DNA of 64,000 bases from Peribacillus sp. ACCC06369. GTDB lineage: Bacteria; Bacillota; Bacilli; Bacillales; DSM-1321. Location: assembly GCF_030348945.1 (NCBI RefSeq), contig NZ_JAUCEN010000002.1, forward strand, positions 2,852,001-2,916,000. Direction: 5' to 3'. The stretch's first letter is position 1. Each line of letters opens with the position of its first letter. The notes below the pieces were generated by a model. That model was not told the DNA's origin and did no database searches. It worked only from the letters and a program-made list of their open reading frames with translations. Both the position numbers and the translations under genes were made by a program. Positions 42,522 to 51,410 of this stretch are shown here, piece by piece.

Positions 42522-43535
42522 TTATATTTCAACAATGGCCTTGATCACTTTAGCTTCAGGAGTTAACCACCCTTCAAACTGATTGATCATTTCATCCATA
42601 TGTGTGCGGTGTGTAATATACTGACTCATATCCAACTTATCATTTTTCAGCGTATTTACGACATAGTCAAAGTCAACCCTTGTTGCATTACGGCTTCCCA
42701 TTAATGTAAGCTCTTTACTGTGGAATTCAGGATCATTAAAGGAAATATCCGCTTTAACCAAACCTACATATATCAATCTTCCGCCGTGAGCAGGGAATTT
42801 AAATGAATCCATCATTGATTTAGCATTACCTGTCGCATCAAATACGACGCTGGGCATATCTCCATTTGTCAATTCAGCTAATTTCTCCATTGGATTCTCC
42901 AATACGTTCAAAGAATAATCGACATTTGCCCATTTGCCAGCAAACGCAAGGCGTTCATCATTTACATCCATTGCGATCACCTTCGCACCCTGTTCCTTAG
43001 CGAATGCCATGACTCCCAAACCAATTGGACCAGCACCAATTACAAGTGCAAATTCCCCTTTATGAATAGCAGCCCGTCTGACCGCGTGGGCCCCTATACT
43101 TAAAGGCTCTATCATTGCCGATTGGTCAAGTGTAAGACCCTCGGTTTTCACCAAATGATCATAAGGAACCGTAATCCATTCACACATACCGCCTTCCTTA
43201 TGTACACCCAACACTTTCATATCCGTACAGCAATTCGTTTTTCCATTTCTGCATGCGATGCATTTTCCACATTCCATATAGGGAATGATTGATACTTGAT
43301 CCCCGACATTCAATCCTGATGCGTTCTCCGGTAGGGATTCAATATAACCGGATAGTTCATGGCCAAGTATTCGAGGATAGCTAAAAAAGGGTTGATTACC
43401 TCCATATGCATGAATATCAGTACCGCATATTCCTATGCGCCGCACACGAATCAAAGCTTCCCCCGGGTTTGGAACTGGTTTTTCCGACACGATCATCTTA
43501 AATTCAAAAGGTTGTTCACAAACGATAGTCTTCAC
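42522..43535 (-). CDS. Zinc-dependent dehydrogenase, candidate L-galactonate 5-dehydrogenase
   Basis: A 337-residue medium-chain zinc dehydrogenase. Catalytic zinc ligands Cys37, His59 and Glu60 (GICGTD, LGHELSG), structural zinc cysteines 89, 92, 95 and 103, and the NAD loop GAGPIG (167-172) are all present. It sits between uxaA and uxaB. E. coli LgoD, of the same family, oxidises L-galactonate to D-tagaturonate, exactly the substrate of UxaB, so that is the best guess; L-gulonate or another sugar acid is possible. The start is GTG 43535, 9 nt after GGAG. It has a family relative at 51411 in the other branch. Confidence 0.85.
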   Translation of the reverse strand: MKTIVCEQPFEFKMIVSEKPVPNPGEALIRVRRIGICGTDIHAYGGNQPFFSYPRILGHELSGYIESLPENASGLNVGDQVSIIPYMECGKCIACRNGKTNCCTDMKVLGVHKEGGMCEWITVPYDHLVKTEGLTLDQSAMIEPLSIGAHAVRRAAIHKGEFALVIGAGPIGLGVMAFAKEQGAKVIAMDVNDERLAFAGKWANVDYSLNVLENPMEKLAELTNGDMPSVVFDATGNAKSMMDSFKFPAHGGRLIYVGLVKADISFNDPEFHSKELTLMGSRNATRVDFDYVVNTLKNDKLDMSQYITHRTHMDEMINQFEGWLTPEAKVIKAIVEI

Positions 43536-43566
43536 TGATTAACACTCCTTTTTTATGAGATATGTA

Positions 43567-45072
43567 TTAAAGAATGACTCCTTCTTTAAAAATGCTTATC
43601 TCCTTATAACCGAATTTTTCATTATTCGTTTTCTTTTTACCGGATGAAAGTTCAAGGATGTATTGGAATAAATCGTCCTTTAATTCATCGATCTTTTGAC
43701 CTTCAATTAACCGCCCTGCATTATAATCAATCCAGTGCTTTTTACGATCGGCCAATTCTGAATTCGTAGCTATTTTTACAGTTGGCACCGGACCGCCAAA
43801 AGGTGTTCCCCTTCCTGTGGTGAATAGAACGATATGTGCGCCCGCTGCTGCCAAGGCCGTCACCGAAATCAGGTCATTCCCGGGAGCATTGATCAAATTC
43901 AATCCATACTTCACTACTCGTTCACCATATGGGCTTACATCCACTACAGTGGCATGGCCCCCTTTTTGCGTGCATCCAAGTGATTTTTCCTCCAGTGTAC
44001 TTATGCCGCCCTCCTTGTTTCCAGGTGAAGGGTTTTCATAAATTTCCTGATCATGGCGAATGAAATACTGTTTGAAATCATTAATAAGGCCAACGATTTT
44101 ATTAAAGGTTTCTTCATCCTTTGCCCTGTTCATTAATATCGTTTCCGCTCCAAACATCTCAGGAACCTCTGTCAATATCGTGGTACCGCCTTGTTCTACT
44201 ATAAGGTCGGAAACCGCACCAACCAATGGATTAGCGGTAATGCCTGAAAAACCATCGGAACCCCCGCACTTCAAGCCTATTTTCAACTTTGAAACCGGTA
44301 CGGGCATTCGTACGAACCCTTCCGCATATTCCACTAATTCTCCCATTAAACGTAAGCCGATCTCTAATTCATCATCAACCTCTTGGGCTTTTAAAAATTT
44401 AATTCGATTTGGAGGAAATTCGCCTATTACTTCTTTAAATGCCTCGATTTGATTGTTCTCACATCCCAATCCTACAACCAAAACTCCGGCTGCATTCGGA
44501 TGTTGAGCCAAGGCCGCTAATAGCTTTTGGGTATGGGTCAAATCATCTCCTAATTGAGAACAACCGTAGGGATGGGAAAAATTATGAACCCCATCAATTT
44601 GGCGATCTTTAAACTGCTCATTGCCCATTTTAGCTAGAACTTCACATGTTTTATTGATGCAACCGACCGTGTTGATGATCCAGATTTCATTCCGGATACC
44701 CACTTCCCCATTTTCACGGATAAATCCTTGGAAGGTATGATTTTGACTTGGCTCTTCTGTATCTTGAATGCTAGGTTTATAGGAATAATCCAATATACCC
44801 TGCAAACCGGATGCTAGATTATGGGTGTGAACCCAATCCCCTATGGAGATATCTTCTTTAGCTTTTCCGATCGAGTAGCCAAATTTGATTACGTCCCCCC
44901 CTCGTTTTACCGGTTTCACTGACATCTTATGCCCTTTAGGAATGTCATCACTTGCCTTTATATGGATCATACCGCTGTCTTCTGTTTGAATCTGGAGGCT
45001 CTGTCCTTTATGAATCTCCTCCAAGGAAATAACCACATCATCATTTGAATGCAATTGAACAAATTTATTCAT
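43567..45072 (-). CDS. uxaA: Altronate dehydratase
   Basis: A 501-residue full-length UxaA: an N-terminal SAF-type domain (residues 1-95, ending in GDWVHTHNL) joined to the large catalytic domain with the conserved cysteines and GCENNQIE, GLKCGGSDGFSGITANP, LGCTQKGG and GRGTPFGGP motifs. It dehydrates D-altronate to 2-keto-3-deoxy-D-gluconate, using an iron cofactor in characterised members. AAGGAGGGG precedes the ATG. It is first in its unit, divergent from the AraC regulator, with an inverted repeat in the leader. Confidence 0.94.
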   Translation of the reverse strand: MNKFVQLHSNDDVVISLEEIHKGQSLQIQTEDSGMIHIKASDDIPKGHKMSVKPVKRGGDVIKFGYSIGKAKEDISIGDWVHTHNLASGLQGILDYSYKPSIQDTEEPSQNHTFQGFIRENGEVGIRNEIWIINTVGCINKTCEVLAKMGNEQFKDRQIDGVHNFSHPYGCSQLGDDLTHTQKLLAALAQHPNAAGVLVVGLGCENNQIEAFKEVIGEFPPNRIKFLKAQEVDDELEIGLRLMGELVEYAEGFVRMPVPVSKLKIGLKCGGSDGFSGITANPLVGAVSDLIVEQGGTTILTEVPEMFGAETILMNRAKDEETFNKIVGLINDFKQYFIRHDQEIYENPSPGNKEGGISTLEEKSLGCTQKGGHATVVDVSPYGERVVKYGLNLINAPGNDLISVTALAAAGAHIVLFTTGRGTPFGGPVPTVKIATNSELADRKKHWIDYNAGRLIEGQKIDELKDDLFQYILELSSGKKKTNNEKFGYKEISIFKEGVIL

Positions 45073-45097
45073 TTTGTCCCCTCCTTATCATGGGTGA

Positions 45098-45120
45098 TGA
45101 CGTTCAAAGAGCAAACGTCA
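45098..45120. promoter_or_regulatory. Inverted repeat upstream of uxaA
   Basis: TGACGTT (45098-45104) and AACGTCA (45114-45120), 9 bp apart, with a further ACGTTT right after. It lies 26-48 bp before the uxaA start codon in the uxaA/araC divergent region. It may be an operator, perhaps for the AraC-type protein or another repressor. Confidence 0.4.
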
Positions 45121-45271
45121 ATACGTTTAGAAAGCCCTTTCATTTTTGTGTTTAAATATACTTTCTATTGAATCTATTATCATTTTAACATCAATATTTG
45201 AAATATAAATTGCATATTTTGCTATAAATATACTCATTCTTGTTGTATTATACTTTCAGGAGCTGAACGAA

Positions 45272-46141
45272 ATGAAAAAAACCCATAATCCATTAGAACA
45301 TGATTTACTCTTCCCATTTTCTTTTGTCTATCAAGATACTAAAAGTCCTCAGACTGAATTGTCAGATCATATGCACGACCATTATGAAATTGTTTATGTT
45401 TATAACGGTAATGGGACCTTTTTTATCGGTGATGTGTTTTATGATATGCAGCAAGGGGATGTATTCCTGATCCCGAATAATACCATTCATAGAGCATTAC
45501 CCAACAAGGACAATCCTGTTACCTCCACCATTATCTTTTTCAGTCCAACATTAATATATAAAGATATGGTTGATGATTCTTTTTCATATTTACATTTGTT
45601 TGACCTAACAAAAAAGAGTAAGAATTATAAAATATCCTTGCCGCATAAGAAACAAGTAAAGATTGAAGAACAGCTCCAACTCATCCTGCAAGAGTCAACT
45701 AGCCATTCAATGGGTTCGAGACATGCTTGTTTACTGGTCGTTCACCAAATCATACTTGATTTATACCGTACCCGGATAAATGACAAACAAGATTTTACTG
45801 AGGGCAAAAGCTATAGTTCAGAATGGATCAAAGATATCTTAATTTATATTAATGACCATTTGGGTGAACCATTATCTTTGACGGTACTTGCACACAAAGC
45901 ATTGGTCAGTCCCGCTCATTTCAGCAGAGTTTTTAAGGAAACGACTGGAATTGGGCTAATCGTGTATTTAAATACGAAAAGGATCATCAAGGCAAAGGAA
46001 CTATTACTGGAAACGAATCACACCATTGCCAATATTGCTGAAATGTGTGGTTTTGAAAGCATGCCCCAATTTTATCGTACCTTTAAAAAATACAATGATA
46101 AGACACCTGCTGCATTTCGCAAAGAAAATCGTATGGGCTAG
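45272..46141 (+). CDS. AraC-family regulator with cupin sensor
   Basis: A 289-residue regulator: an N-terminal cupin (about 30-110; HMHDHYEIVYVYNGNGTFFIGDVFYDMQQGDVFLIPNNTIH) and a C-terminal double HTH of the AraC/XylS type (about 190-286; LSLTVLAHKALVSPAHFSRVFKETTG and IANIAEMCGFESMPQFYRTFKKYNDKTPAAFRK). Cupin-AraC proteins usually sense a sugar and activate the neighbouring catabolic operon. It is divergent from uxaA, so control of uxaA-dehydrogenase-uxaB is the natural inference. AGGAGCTGAACGAA precedes the ATG. Confidence 0.88.
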   Translation: MKKTHNPLEHDLLFPFSFVYQDTKSPQTELSDHMHDHYEIVYVYNGNGTFFIGDVFYDMQQGDVFLIPNNTIHRALPNKDNPVTSTIIFFSPTLIYKDMVDDSFSYLHLFDLTKKSKNYKISLPHKKQVKIEEQLQLILQESTSHSMGSRHACLLVVHQIILDLYRTRINDKQDFTEGKSYSSEWIKDILIYINDHLGEPLSLTVLAHKALVSPAHFSRVFKETTGIGLIVYLNTKRIIKAKELLLETNHTIANIAEMCGFESMPQFYRTFKKYNDKTPAAFRKENRMG

Positions 46142-46192
46142 GATGGTAAAATTCATGTCTGATAAACATGGAAAAATATCGATCAATTAAAA

Positions 46193-46240
46193 ATGGAAGT
46201 GTCTTCCCTTGATATTTCCTTTGGGAGACACTTCCATTCT
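46193..46240. terminator. Terminator between convergent araC-type and MFS genes
   Basis: ATGGAAGTGTCT (46193-46204) pairs exactly with AGACACTTCCAT (46226-46237), extended by TCCC/GGGA. T-runs on both sides suit both directions. Confidence 0.85.
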
Positions 46241-46249
46241 AACAATCTA

Positions 46250-47491
46250 TTACGCAGGCTTTCCTATCGGTTGTACAAAACGGATGACTGCAAGCGATGC
46301 AACGATGGCCAATCCACCTGCAAGTAAGAATGCAACTGTGTATGTGCCTGAGGTATCGACAATATATCCTGTTAAAGTCGGTCCGATAATTCCTGCTGTA
46401 TTTGCCAAGAAATGCATAAAGCCTCCAACAGATCCAACATTACCAGGGTCGACAACATCGTTGACGATTGCCCAGTAAATGGCACCAGTCAAATATAGAA
46501 AGAAGACGGAAAGTGCGACAAGTGTAACCGCACTGAGCGTTGTGGATACAAGTCCGGCAAAACCGATACATACCGCCGATAAGAACAAACATGTTACAAG
46601 TACGAGCTTACGTGAGAATAAAACACCTTTTTGAGCGAATTTTTTAAAAAAGAAATCCGACACGAATCCACCCAAAGCAAGTCCGATGAATCCAAAAATC
46701 CAAGGAATCACTGTAATGATACTCATATTTTCTACACTTAGGCCACGTGCATCCACCAAATAGCTTGGGAACCAAGTTAAGAAAAAGAAGAGAATATAGT
46801 TGTAAGAAAAAAAGGCTAGAGCTGTAAATAAAACCGTTTTTTGTTTTAAATAAAAGGTGAATTTCACCTTTTCTTCCGATGTTGCCGCTACATAAGATTT
46901 CCCCGTAAGTTTCTGTTCTTTTGACTCTTCTGGTTTTTCTTTAATGAATTTCCACCAGCAAATCGCCCATATAAGACCAATCACCATAATGGCAATGAAA
47001 GAAACTCTCCATCCATATGAGATCGCAATAAATCCAACTATTGGACCTGCAATTGCGCCACCAAGCGGTGTCCCGCTATTCGTTAAACCAACGATAGATG
47101 CCCGCTGATTCGCTGGGAACCAGTTATTAACCATTTTATTGATTGTTGCCGAAAGAGGACCTTCGCCCATCCCAAACAGTATGCGGATGACTATCATACT
47201 CGCAAAACCGACAGCAAGTACAAGTGCACCACTGAATAAAGACCAAACGATCATCGCAACAAAAAGCGTTAGCTTCGCACCCCATCTATCGGACGCCATT
47301 CCTCCAAGGAAGTTGAAGATGGCATATCCAACAGAAAAGCTACTAAAGATAATTCCCATCTGTGTTGCAGTTAAAGATAAATCATCTTGGATGAACGGAG
47401 CCGCAATGGACAGTGCAGATCGGTCCAGATAATTTATTACCCCTGCCAAGAACAAGAAAACGATGACCATTCCTCTACCATTTGAAAACAT
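46250..47491 (-). CDS. MFS transporter, hexuronate/sugar-acid type (ACS family)
   Basis: A 413-residue, 12-span major facilitator of the anion:cation symporter family, which includes ExuT (hexuronates), GudP (glucarate) and DgoT (galactonate). GVINYLDRSALSIAAPFIQDDL, the loop-2 motif GGMASDRWGAKLT, and FGMGEGPLSATINKMVNNWFP are typical. ATG 47491 follows GGGGGG by 6 nt; upstream in-frame ATGs lack a site. A LacI-type palindrome lies 93 bp before it, like those of the kdgK operon, so it is co-regulated. Substrate among hexuronates or aldonates is not settled. Confidence 0.88.
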   Translation of the reverse strand: MFSNGRGMVIVFLFLAGVINYLDRSALSIAAPFIQDDLSLTATQMGIIFSSFSVGYAIFNFLGGMASDRWGAKLTLFVAMIVWSLFSGALVLAVGFASMIVIRILFGMGEGPLSATINKMVNNWFPANQRASIVGLTNSGTPLGGAIAGPIVGFIAISYGWRVSFIAIMVIGLIWAICWWKFIKEKPEESKEQKLTGKSYVAATSEEKVKFTFYLKQKTVLFTALAFFSYNYILFFFLTWFPSYLVDARGLSVENMSIITVIPWIFGFIGLALGGFVSDFFFKKFAQKGVLFSRKLVLVTCLFLSAVCIGFAGLVSTTLSAVTLVALSVFFLYLTGAIYWAIVNDVVDPGNVGSVGGFMHFLANTAGIIGPTLTGYIVDTSGTYTVAFLLAGGLAIVASLAVIRFVQPIGKPA

Positions 47492-47583
47492 AAAGTACCC
47501 CCCTATACGCTTCAATAAATGCAGACGCATTTTTGGAAACGTTTCCATTTAATAACCAAGAGTAAAGCCTATATGACCTATAA

Positions 47584-47597
47584 CTAAATCGGTTTAG
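47584..47597. promoter_or_regulatory. LacI-type operator of the MFS gene
   Basis: CTAAATCGGTTTAG: a near-perfect 14-bp palindrome centred on CG, differing by one base from the palindrome at 54489 before kdgK. Expected target of the LacI-family regulator encoded just upstream. Confidence 0.65.
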
Positions 47598-47637
47598 AAT
47601 TCCCGCAATTAAGCGCTTTCTTTTTCACGGGAATTCT
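47596..47637. promoter_or_regulatory. Stem with cre-like loop after the LacI gene
   Basis: AGAATTCCCG (47596-47605) and CGGGAATTCT (47628-47637) are exact complements. The loop holds ATTAAGCGCTTTCT (47608-47621), similar to a CcpA cre site. Without a T-run it is a weak terminator at best; carbon-catabolite control of the MFS gene is possible. Confidence 0.4.
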
Positions 47638-47648
47638 TACATCCGGTT

Positions 47649-48656
47649 CTAACAAGAATTCCTTGAAAGCAAAGTCGGTTTCAAGCGATGGACACTTGTA
47701 TCCTCATTTCCTGTTTTATTGATTTGACTAAGCAGTAACTCTGCTGCCAAGTTGGCCATTTCAATGGCTGGCTGATTAACCGTTGTGATGGTCGGTGTAT
47801 AGAAACTGGCATACGGTACATCATCGATTCCTATGACCGCTATGTCATCAGGTATGTTGATTTCGTGCTGTTTCATATAACGCAATACCTCATTAAGGAC
47901 GATATCATTTCCTGCCAATATGGCTTGAGGCGGCTTTTCCAATTCGAAAAATTCTGAAAGTGCATTCGGGATTTCATCTACGTTCACTGTTTTAATATAT
48001 TCAGAATTAAATGGTATCCCATGTGACGCGAGTGAATCCTTGTACCCTTGGATCCGTTCGATTCGGGGACTGATATCGCGTATTATTGAAGTGGTCATGA
48101 TTGCAATGTTTTCAAAACCCCTTTCAACAAACCGATCAATGGCTAACTTGGAAGCAAGGTGATTATCGAGCATGACTGTTGCAATATTTAATTCCTCGAT
48201 CGTCCTATCCATGAAAACAATCGGGAATTGATCACTCTTCATCCGTTTATATAAATCCAGATTATCCCCTGTGGGAAAAATGATGATCCCATCCACTTGT
48301 TTAGCTCTTAGCATTTCAATATAATTTTTTTCCTTTTCAGGATTATCATCTGCATTGCATACGATAATATGGAACCCTTGTTCATAAAAGTAGTTTTCTA
48401 TAGCTCTAATAACTTGCGTTGAAAACGTATGAAGGATGTTGGCAACCACTACCCCAACTGTAAAAGTGGATTTTTGTTTTAAACTGCGCGCAATTATATT
48501 AGGCTGATAATTTAACTCTTCTATAGTTTCTTCAATTTTTTTCCTGGTTTTTTCACTCATATATTCGTATCGCTTGTTCAGGTATTGGGAAACCGTGCTT
48601 TTTGATACTTTCGCGTGATTGGCGACATCAGTAATTGTAATGGTTTTCATTTTCAT
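47649..48656 (-). CDS. LacI-family repressor of hexuronate genes (ExuR/KdgR-like)
   Basis: A 335-residue LacI-family protein: N-terminal HTH (residues 6-27; ITDVANHAKVSKSTVSQYLNK), hinge with ARSLKQKST, and a periplasmic-binding-type sensor domain (NILHTFSTQVIRAIENY, IFPTGDNLDLY, IDDVPYASFYTPTITTV). In B. subtilis ExuR and KdgR, both of this family and size, control hexuronate and KDG genes. Its position between uxuB and the MFS gene and the CG-centred palindromes nearby support the same role. Two in-frame ATGs (48656, 48650) follow AGGA. A palindrome over its own promoter suggests autoregulation. Confidence 0.88.
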   Translation of the reverse strand: MKMKTITITDVANHAKVSKSTVSQYLNKRYEYMSEKTRKKIEETIEELNYQPNIIARSLKQKSTFTVGVVVANILHTFSTQVIRAIENYFYEQGFHIIVCNADDNPEKEKNYIEMLRAKQVDGIIIFPTGDNLDLYKRMKSDQFPIVFMDRTIEELNIATVMLDNHLASKLAIDRFVERGFENIAIMTTSIIRDISPRIERIQGYKDSLASHGIPFNSEYIKTVNVDEIPNALSEFFELEKPPQAILAGNDIVLNEVLRYMKQHEINIPDDIAVIGIDDVPYASFYTPTITTVNQPAIEMANLAAELLLSQINKTGNEDTSVHRLKPTLLSRNSC

Positions 48657-48732
48657 TCATTCCTGTCGTGTTTTTTCATTTCTCTGCCTAAAGCCATAAA
48701 ACAATATGGCTTATTTATATAAGGAATATTTT

Positions 48733-48754
48733 ATTATAATTAGTAAAGCTTTAC
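48733..48754 (-). promoter_or_regulatory. Promoter and palindrome of the LacI gene
   Basis: On the minus strand a TATAAT -10 box (complement at about 48734-48739) lies just after the perfect palindrome GTAAAGCTTTAC (48743-48754), which occupies the spacer between -35 and -10. A repressor bound there would block RNA polymerase. Confidence 0.45.
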
Positions 48755-48854
48755 AATCACCTTCTGATGCAGTAAAAAAGTCAATTTCCCTTACCCTCGA
48801 ACTAATTGAATTAATGTACAATCGGTCACTTGATTGTTTTTTTTGGAACTGAAT

Positions 48855-49691
48855 TCAGACGCCTGAGTATGCCATGAAGCCCCCATCGACAGGTACCGTT
48901 ATTCCCGTGACAAAACCCGAATAGGATTCATCAACGAGCCACAGCAAAGTACCGAGTAAATCTTCAGGCTGACCAAAACGCTTCATTGGTGTCGCGGTAA
49001 TGATTTTATTAGACCTTTTTGTCATGCTCCCATCTTCGTTAAGCAACAGATCCCGGTTTTGCTTCGTCAAAAAGAATCCCGGAGCAATGGCATTCACTCG
49101 TAAACCCTCTTCGGCAAAATGGACAGCCATCCACATGGTGAAATTATTTATCGAAGCTTTGGCAGCACTATATGCTGGTACTTTAGTCATTGGAGCGTAG
49201 GAGCTCATGGAAGATACGTTTACGATAACTGGTGCTTCCACTTGCAATAACTCTTTTCCAAAAACCTGACTGGCCAAAAATGTACCGGTGAAATTGCTGG
49301 CAAAAACTTGAGAGAAACCATTTTCATCCAAATCAAAAAAGGATTTTCCTTCCGCTTCTTCCCCATATTTCTCTGGAGCTGTAATGGCATCAGGGTGATT
49401 GCCTCCCGCTCCATTTATTAATAGATCAACTCTACCGAATGTTTCTATTATTTTCTCCCTTGCATTCTCCAATGAAGTTCTATCCAAAACGTCTGTCGCG
49501 ATGGATATCGCAGCGCCCCCAGATTGTTCAATGAGTTCGACCACTTCTTGCCCTTTTTCAGCGGTTCTATTCAATATCGCTACCTTGACACCATGACGGG
49601 CCAATTCCACAGCCATTTTGGAACATAATACACCACTGCCTCCAGTGATTACCGCTACCCTGTTTGTTAGGTTTTCATGGATGGGAATCAT
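48855..49691 (-). CDS. uxuB: D-mannonate oxidoreductase (fructuronate reductase), SDR type
   Basis: A 278-residue short-chain dehydrogenase, the size of B. subtilis UxuB (YjmF). The nucleotide loop is TGGSGVLCS (16-24), NGAGG is at 93-97, and the catalytic residues are Ser161 area (VNVSSMSS), Tyr174 and Lys178 (PAYSAAKAS). It interconverts D-fructuronate and D-mannonate. Its ATG overlaps the uxuA stop (ATGA), so both are translated together, and AGGTGA sits inside the end of uxuA. Unlike the E. coli UxuB it is not of the long mannitol-dehydrogenase type. Confidence 0.92.
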   Translation of the reverse strand: MIPIHENLTNRVAVITGGSGVLCSKMAVELARHGVKVAILNRTAEKGQEVVELIEQSGGAAISIATDVLDRTSLENAREKIIETFGRVDLLINGAGGNHPDAITAPEKYGEEAEGKSFFDLDENGFSQVFASNFTGTFLASQVFGKELLQVEAPVIVNVSSMSSYAPMTKVPAYSAAKASINNFTMWMAVHFAEEGLRVNAIAPGFFLTKQNRDLLLNEDGSMTKRSNKIITATPMKRFGQPEDLLGTLLWLVDESYSGFVTGITVPVDGGFMAYSGV

Positions 49692-50764
49692 GATTTTTCA
49701 CCTAATTTAGTAGCTTCATATGCATCCCATAAACCTAGCAAATACATGATTCCCAGTGCTCTGTCATATAAACCGTAACCTGGGCGGCAAACTTCTCCCC
49801 AAATATGGCGGCCGTGGTCCGGTCTGACATAACCCGTATAATTTTGCTTATTCAATTCTTCCACAACACCCTGTATATTGATGGAACCATCTTGAGTATG
49901 ATGGGACGTTTCCACAAAGTCACCGTTTTCATAAATCTTCACATTGCGTATATGGGAGAAAGGTGCACGGTTTGCATACTTTTTAGCTACTTGGACCATA
50001 TCATTTTTTGGGTTTGCCCCCATCGAGCCTGTACACATGGTAAACGCATTCGACGGCGAATCCGAAATCGAGATCAGTTTTTCATAACTCGATTCTCCGG
50101 TGATGATTCTTGGCAAGCCAAAAATGGACCATGGCGGATCATCAGGATGTATTGCCATTTTTATACCGCAAGCCTCGGCAACAGGTAATATTTCTTTAAG
50201 GAATATTTCAAGATTCGCCCATAGCTGCTCCTCGTCCACAGCCTTGTAAGCTTCGAATAATTCAGAAATTTGATCCATCTTTTCGGGTTCCCAACCGGGT
50301 AAAGTTAAATCTGAAGCTTCGGTTACAGTACGAATTAAATCTTGCGGATCTAACGTATCCACTTTCGCCTTTTCATAAAATAAGGCAGTTGAGCCATCTT
50401 CCAAAGGATGGAACATTTCCGTCCGAGTCCAATCAAAGATCGGCATGAAGTTATAACAAATGACTTTCACACCAGCTTCCGAAAGATTGCGAATCGTCTC
50501 TTTGTATTTCTCTATATATATCATGCGATCTTCGTTACCCAATTTTATCGATTCATGGACATTTACACTCTCCACGACATCCGTGTGAAAACCAAATGAT
50601 TGGATATACTCGATTTCTTCTTTAATTTCTTCCTTTTCCCATACCTCACCAACAGGTTTTTGGTGTAGTGCCCAGACAATCCCTTTCACTCCAGGAATCT
50701 GTTTAATGTGCTCCAATGAAACAGTATCATTGTCTTTCCCGTACCATCTAAATGTAATGTTCAT
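49688..50764 (-). CDS. uxuA: Mannonate dehydratase
   Basis: A 358-residue UxuA, dehydrating D-mannonate to 2-keto-3-deoxy-D-gluconate with Mn2+/Fe2+. Conserved metal-site stretches are visible: VVESVNVHESIK, ICYNFMPIFDWTRT, GIKMAIHPDDPPW, FTMCTGSMGA, HIRNVKIY and YVRPDHGR. The ATG at 50764 is 6 nt after GGAGG; an adjacent ATG at 50767 is only 3 nt away. It follows kdgA by 12 bp and overlaps uxuB. Together UxuB and UxuA take fructuronate to KDG. Confidence 0.95.
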   Translation of the reverse strand: MNITFRWYGKDNDTVSLEHIKQIPGVKGIVWALHQKPVGEVWEKEEIKEEIEYIQSFGFHTDVVESVNVHESIKLGNEDRMIYIEKYKETIRNLSEAGVKVICYNFMPIFDWTRTEMFHPLEDGSTALFYEKAKVDTLDPQDLIRTVTEASDLTLPGWEPEKMDQISELFEAYKAVDEEQLWANLEIFLKEILPVAEACGIKMAIHPDDPPWSIFGLPRIITGESSYEKLISISDSPSNAFTMCTGSMGANPKNDMVQVAKKYANRAPFSHIRNVKIYENGDFVETSHHTQDGSINIQGVVEELNKQNYTGYVRPDHGRHIWGEVCRPGYGLYDRALGIMYLLGLWDAYEATKLGEKS

Positions 50765-50776
50765 CATGCACCTCCA

Positions 50777-51397
50777 TCATTCCGCAATTTTCTGCATGTA
50801 TTTTCTGCTTAACTCCACTGCTGCCTCATAGCCGCCATTCTTATAGGCTTTGTTCAAGTCACTGCCGATACCGATTGATACCGCGCCTGCATTCAGCCAG
50901 TCCTTCATATTGTCCAAATTAATTCCGCCCGTTGGCATGATCCTTACATTGGGCAGGGGACCATTAACCGACTTGATGAAAGAAGGTTCAAAATGGTTTG
51001 CCGGAAATAATTTTATAACATCACAACCTGCTTCCAATGCCATAGCCATTTCTCTAACTGTCATGCAACCAGGCATATAGGGAATGCCATATCGATTACA
51101 AAGCTCAGCAACACCATTGACAAAATAGGGACTGACGATAAAATTGGCACCAGCTAAAATCGCATGTCGTGCCGTTTCAGAATCCAGTACCGAGCCTGCT
51201 CCTAAAAGTGCATTCGTATTCTGCAATTCTTTGAAAGCTTCTTCAATTCCCGGAGTTGTGTAAGTCAATTCTATTGCCCGAACACCGCCATCCACAGCTG
51301 CTTTCGAAAGTTTTACTGCCTCCCCTGCATCTTGCCCACGGATAACAGCCACTACTTTCGTTTCCATTATTCGATGAATAATTGAATGTTTATCCAT
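50777..51397 (-). CDS. kdgA: KDPG/KHG aldolase
   Basis: A 206-residue class I aldolase of the KDPG family, splitting 2-keto-3-deoxy-6-phosphogluconate to pyruvate and glyceraldehyde 3-phosphate. The Schiff-base lysine is Lys129 (CDVIKLFPA) and the acid/base Glu43 (AIELTYTTPG); RIMPTGGINLDN is the phosphate loop. GGGGGT precedes the ATG. It completes the pathway together with kdgK in the same operon. A decayed relative of this enzyme is found at 59.9 kb. Confidence 0.94.
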   Translation of the reverse strand: MDKHSIIHRIMETKVVAVIRGQDAGEAVKLSKAAVDGGVRAIELTYTTPGIEEAFKELQNTNALLGAGSVLDSETARHAILAGANFIVSPYFVNGVAELCNRYGIPYMPGCMTVREMAMALEAGCDVIKLFPANHFEPSFIKSVNGPLPNVRIMPTGGINLDNMKDWLNAGAVSIGIGSDLNKAYKNGGYEAAVELSRKYMQKIAE

Positions 51398-51410
51398 AAC
51401 TCATACCCCC

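Noticed and set aside
48818..48848. CAATC...GATTG stem with a T-run near the end of uxuB
   Set aside because: The T-run is on the plus strand while all genes here run leftward, so it cannot terminate them.
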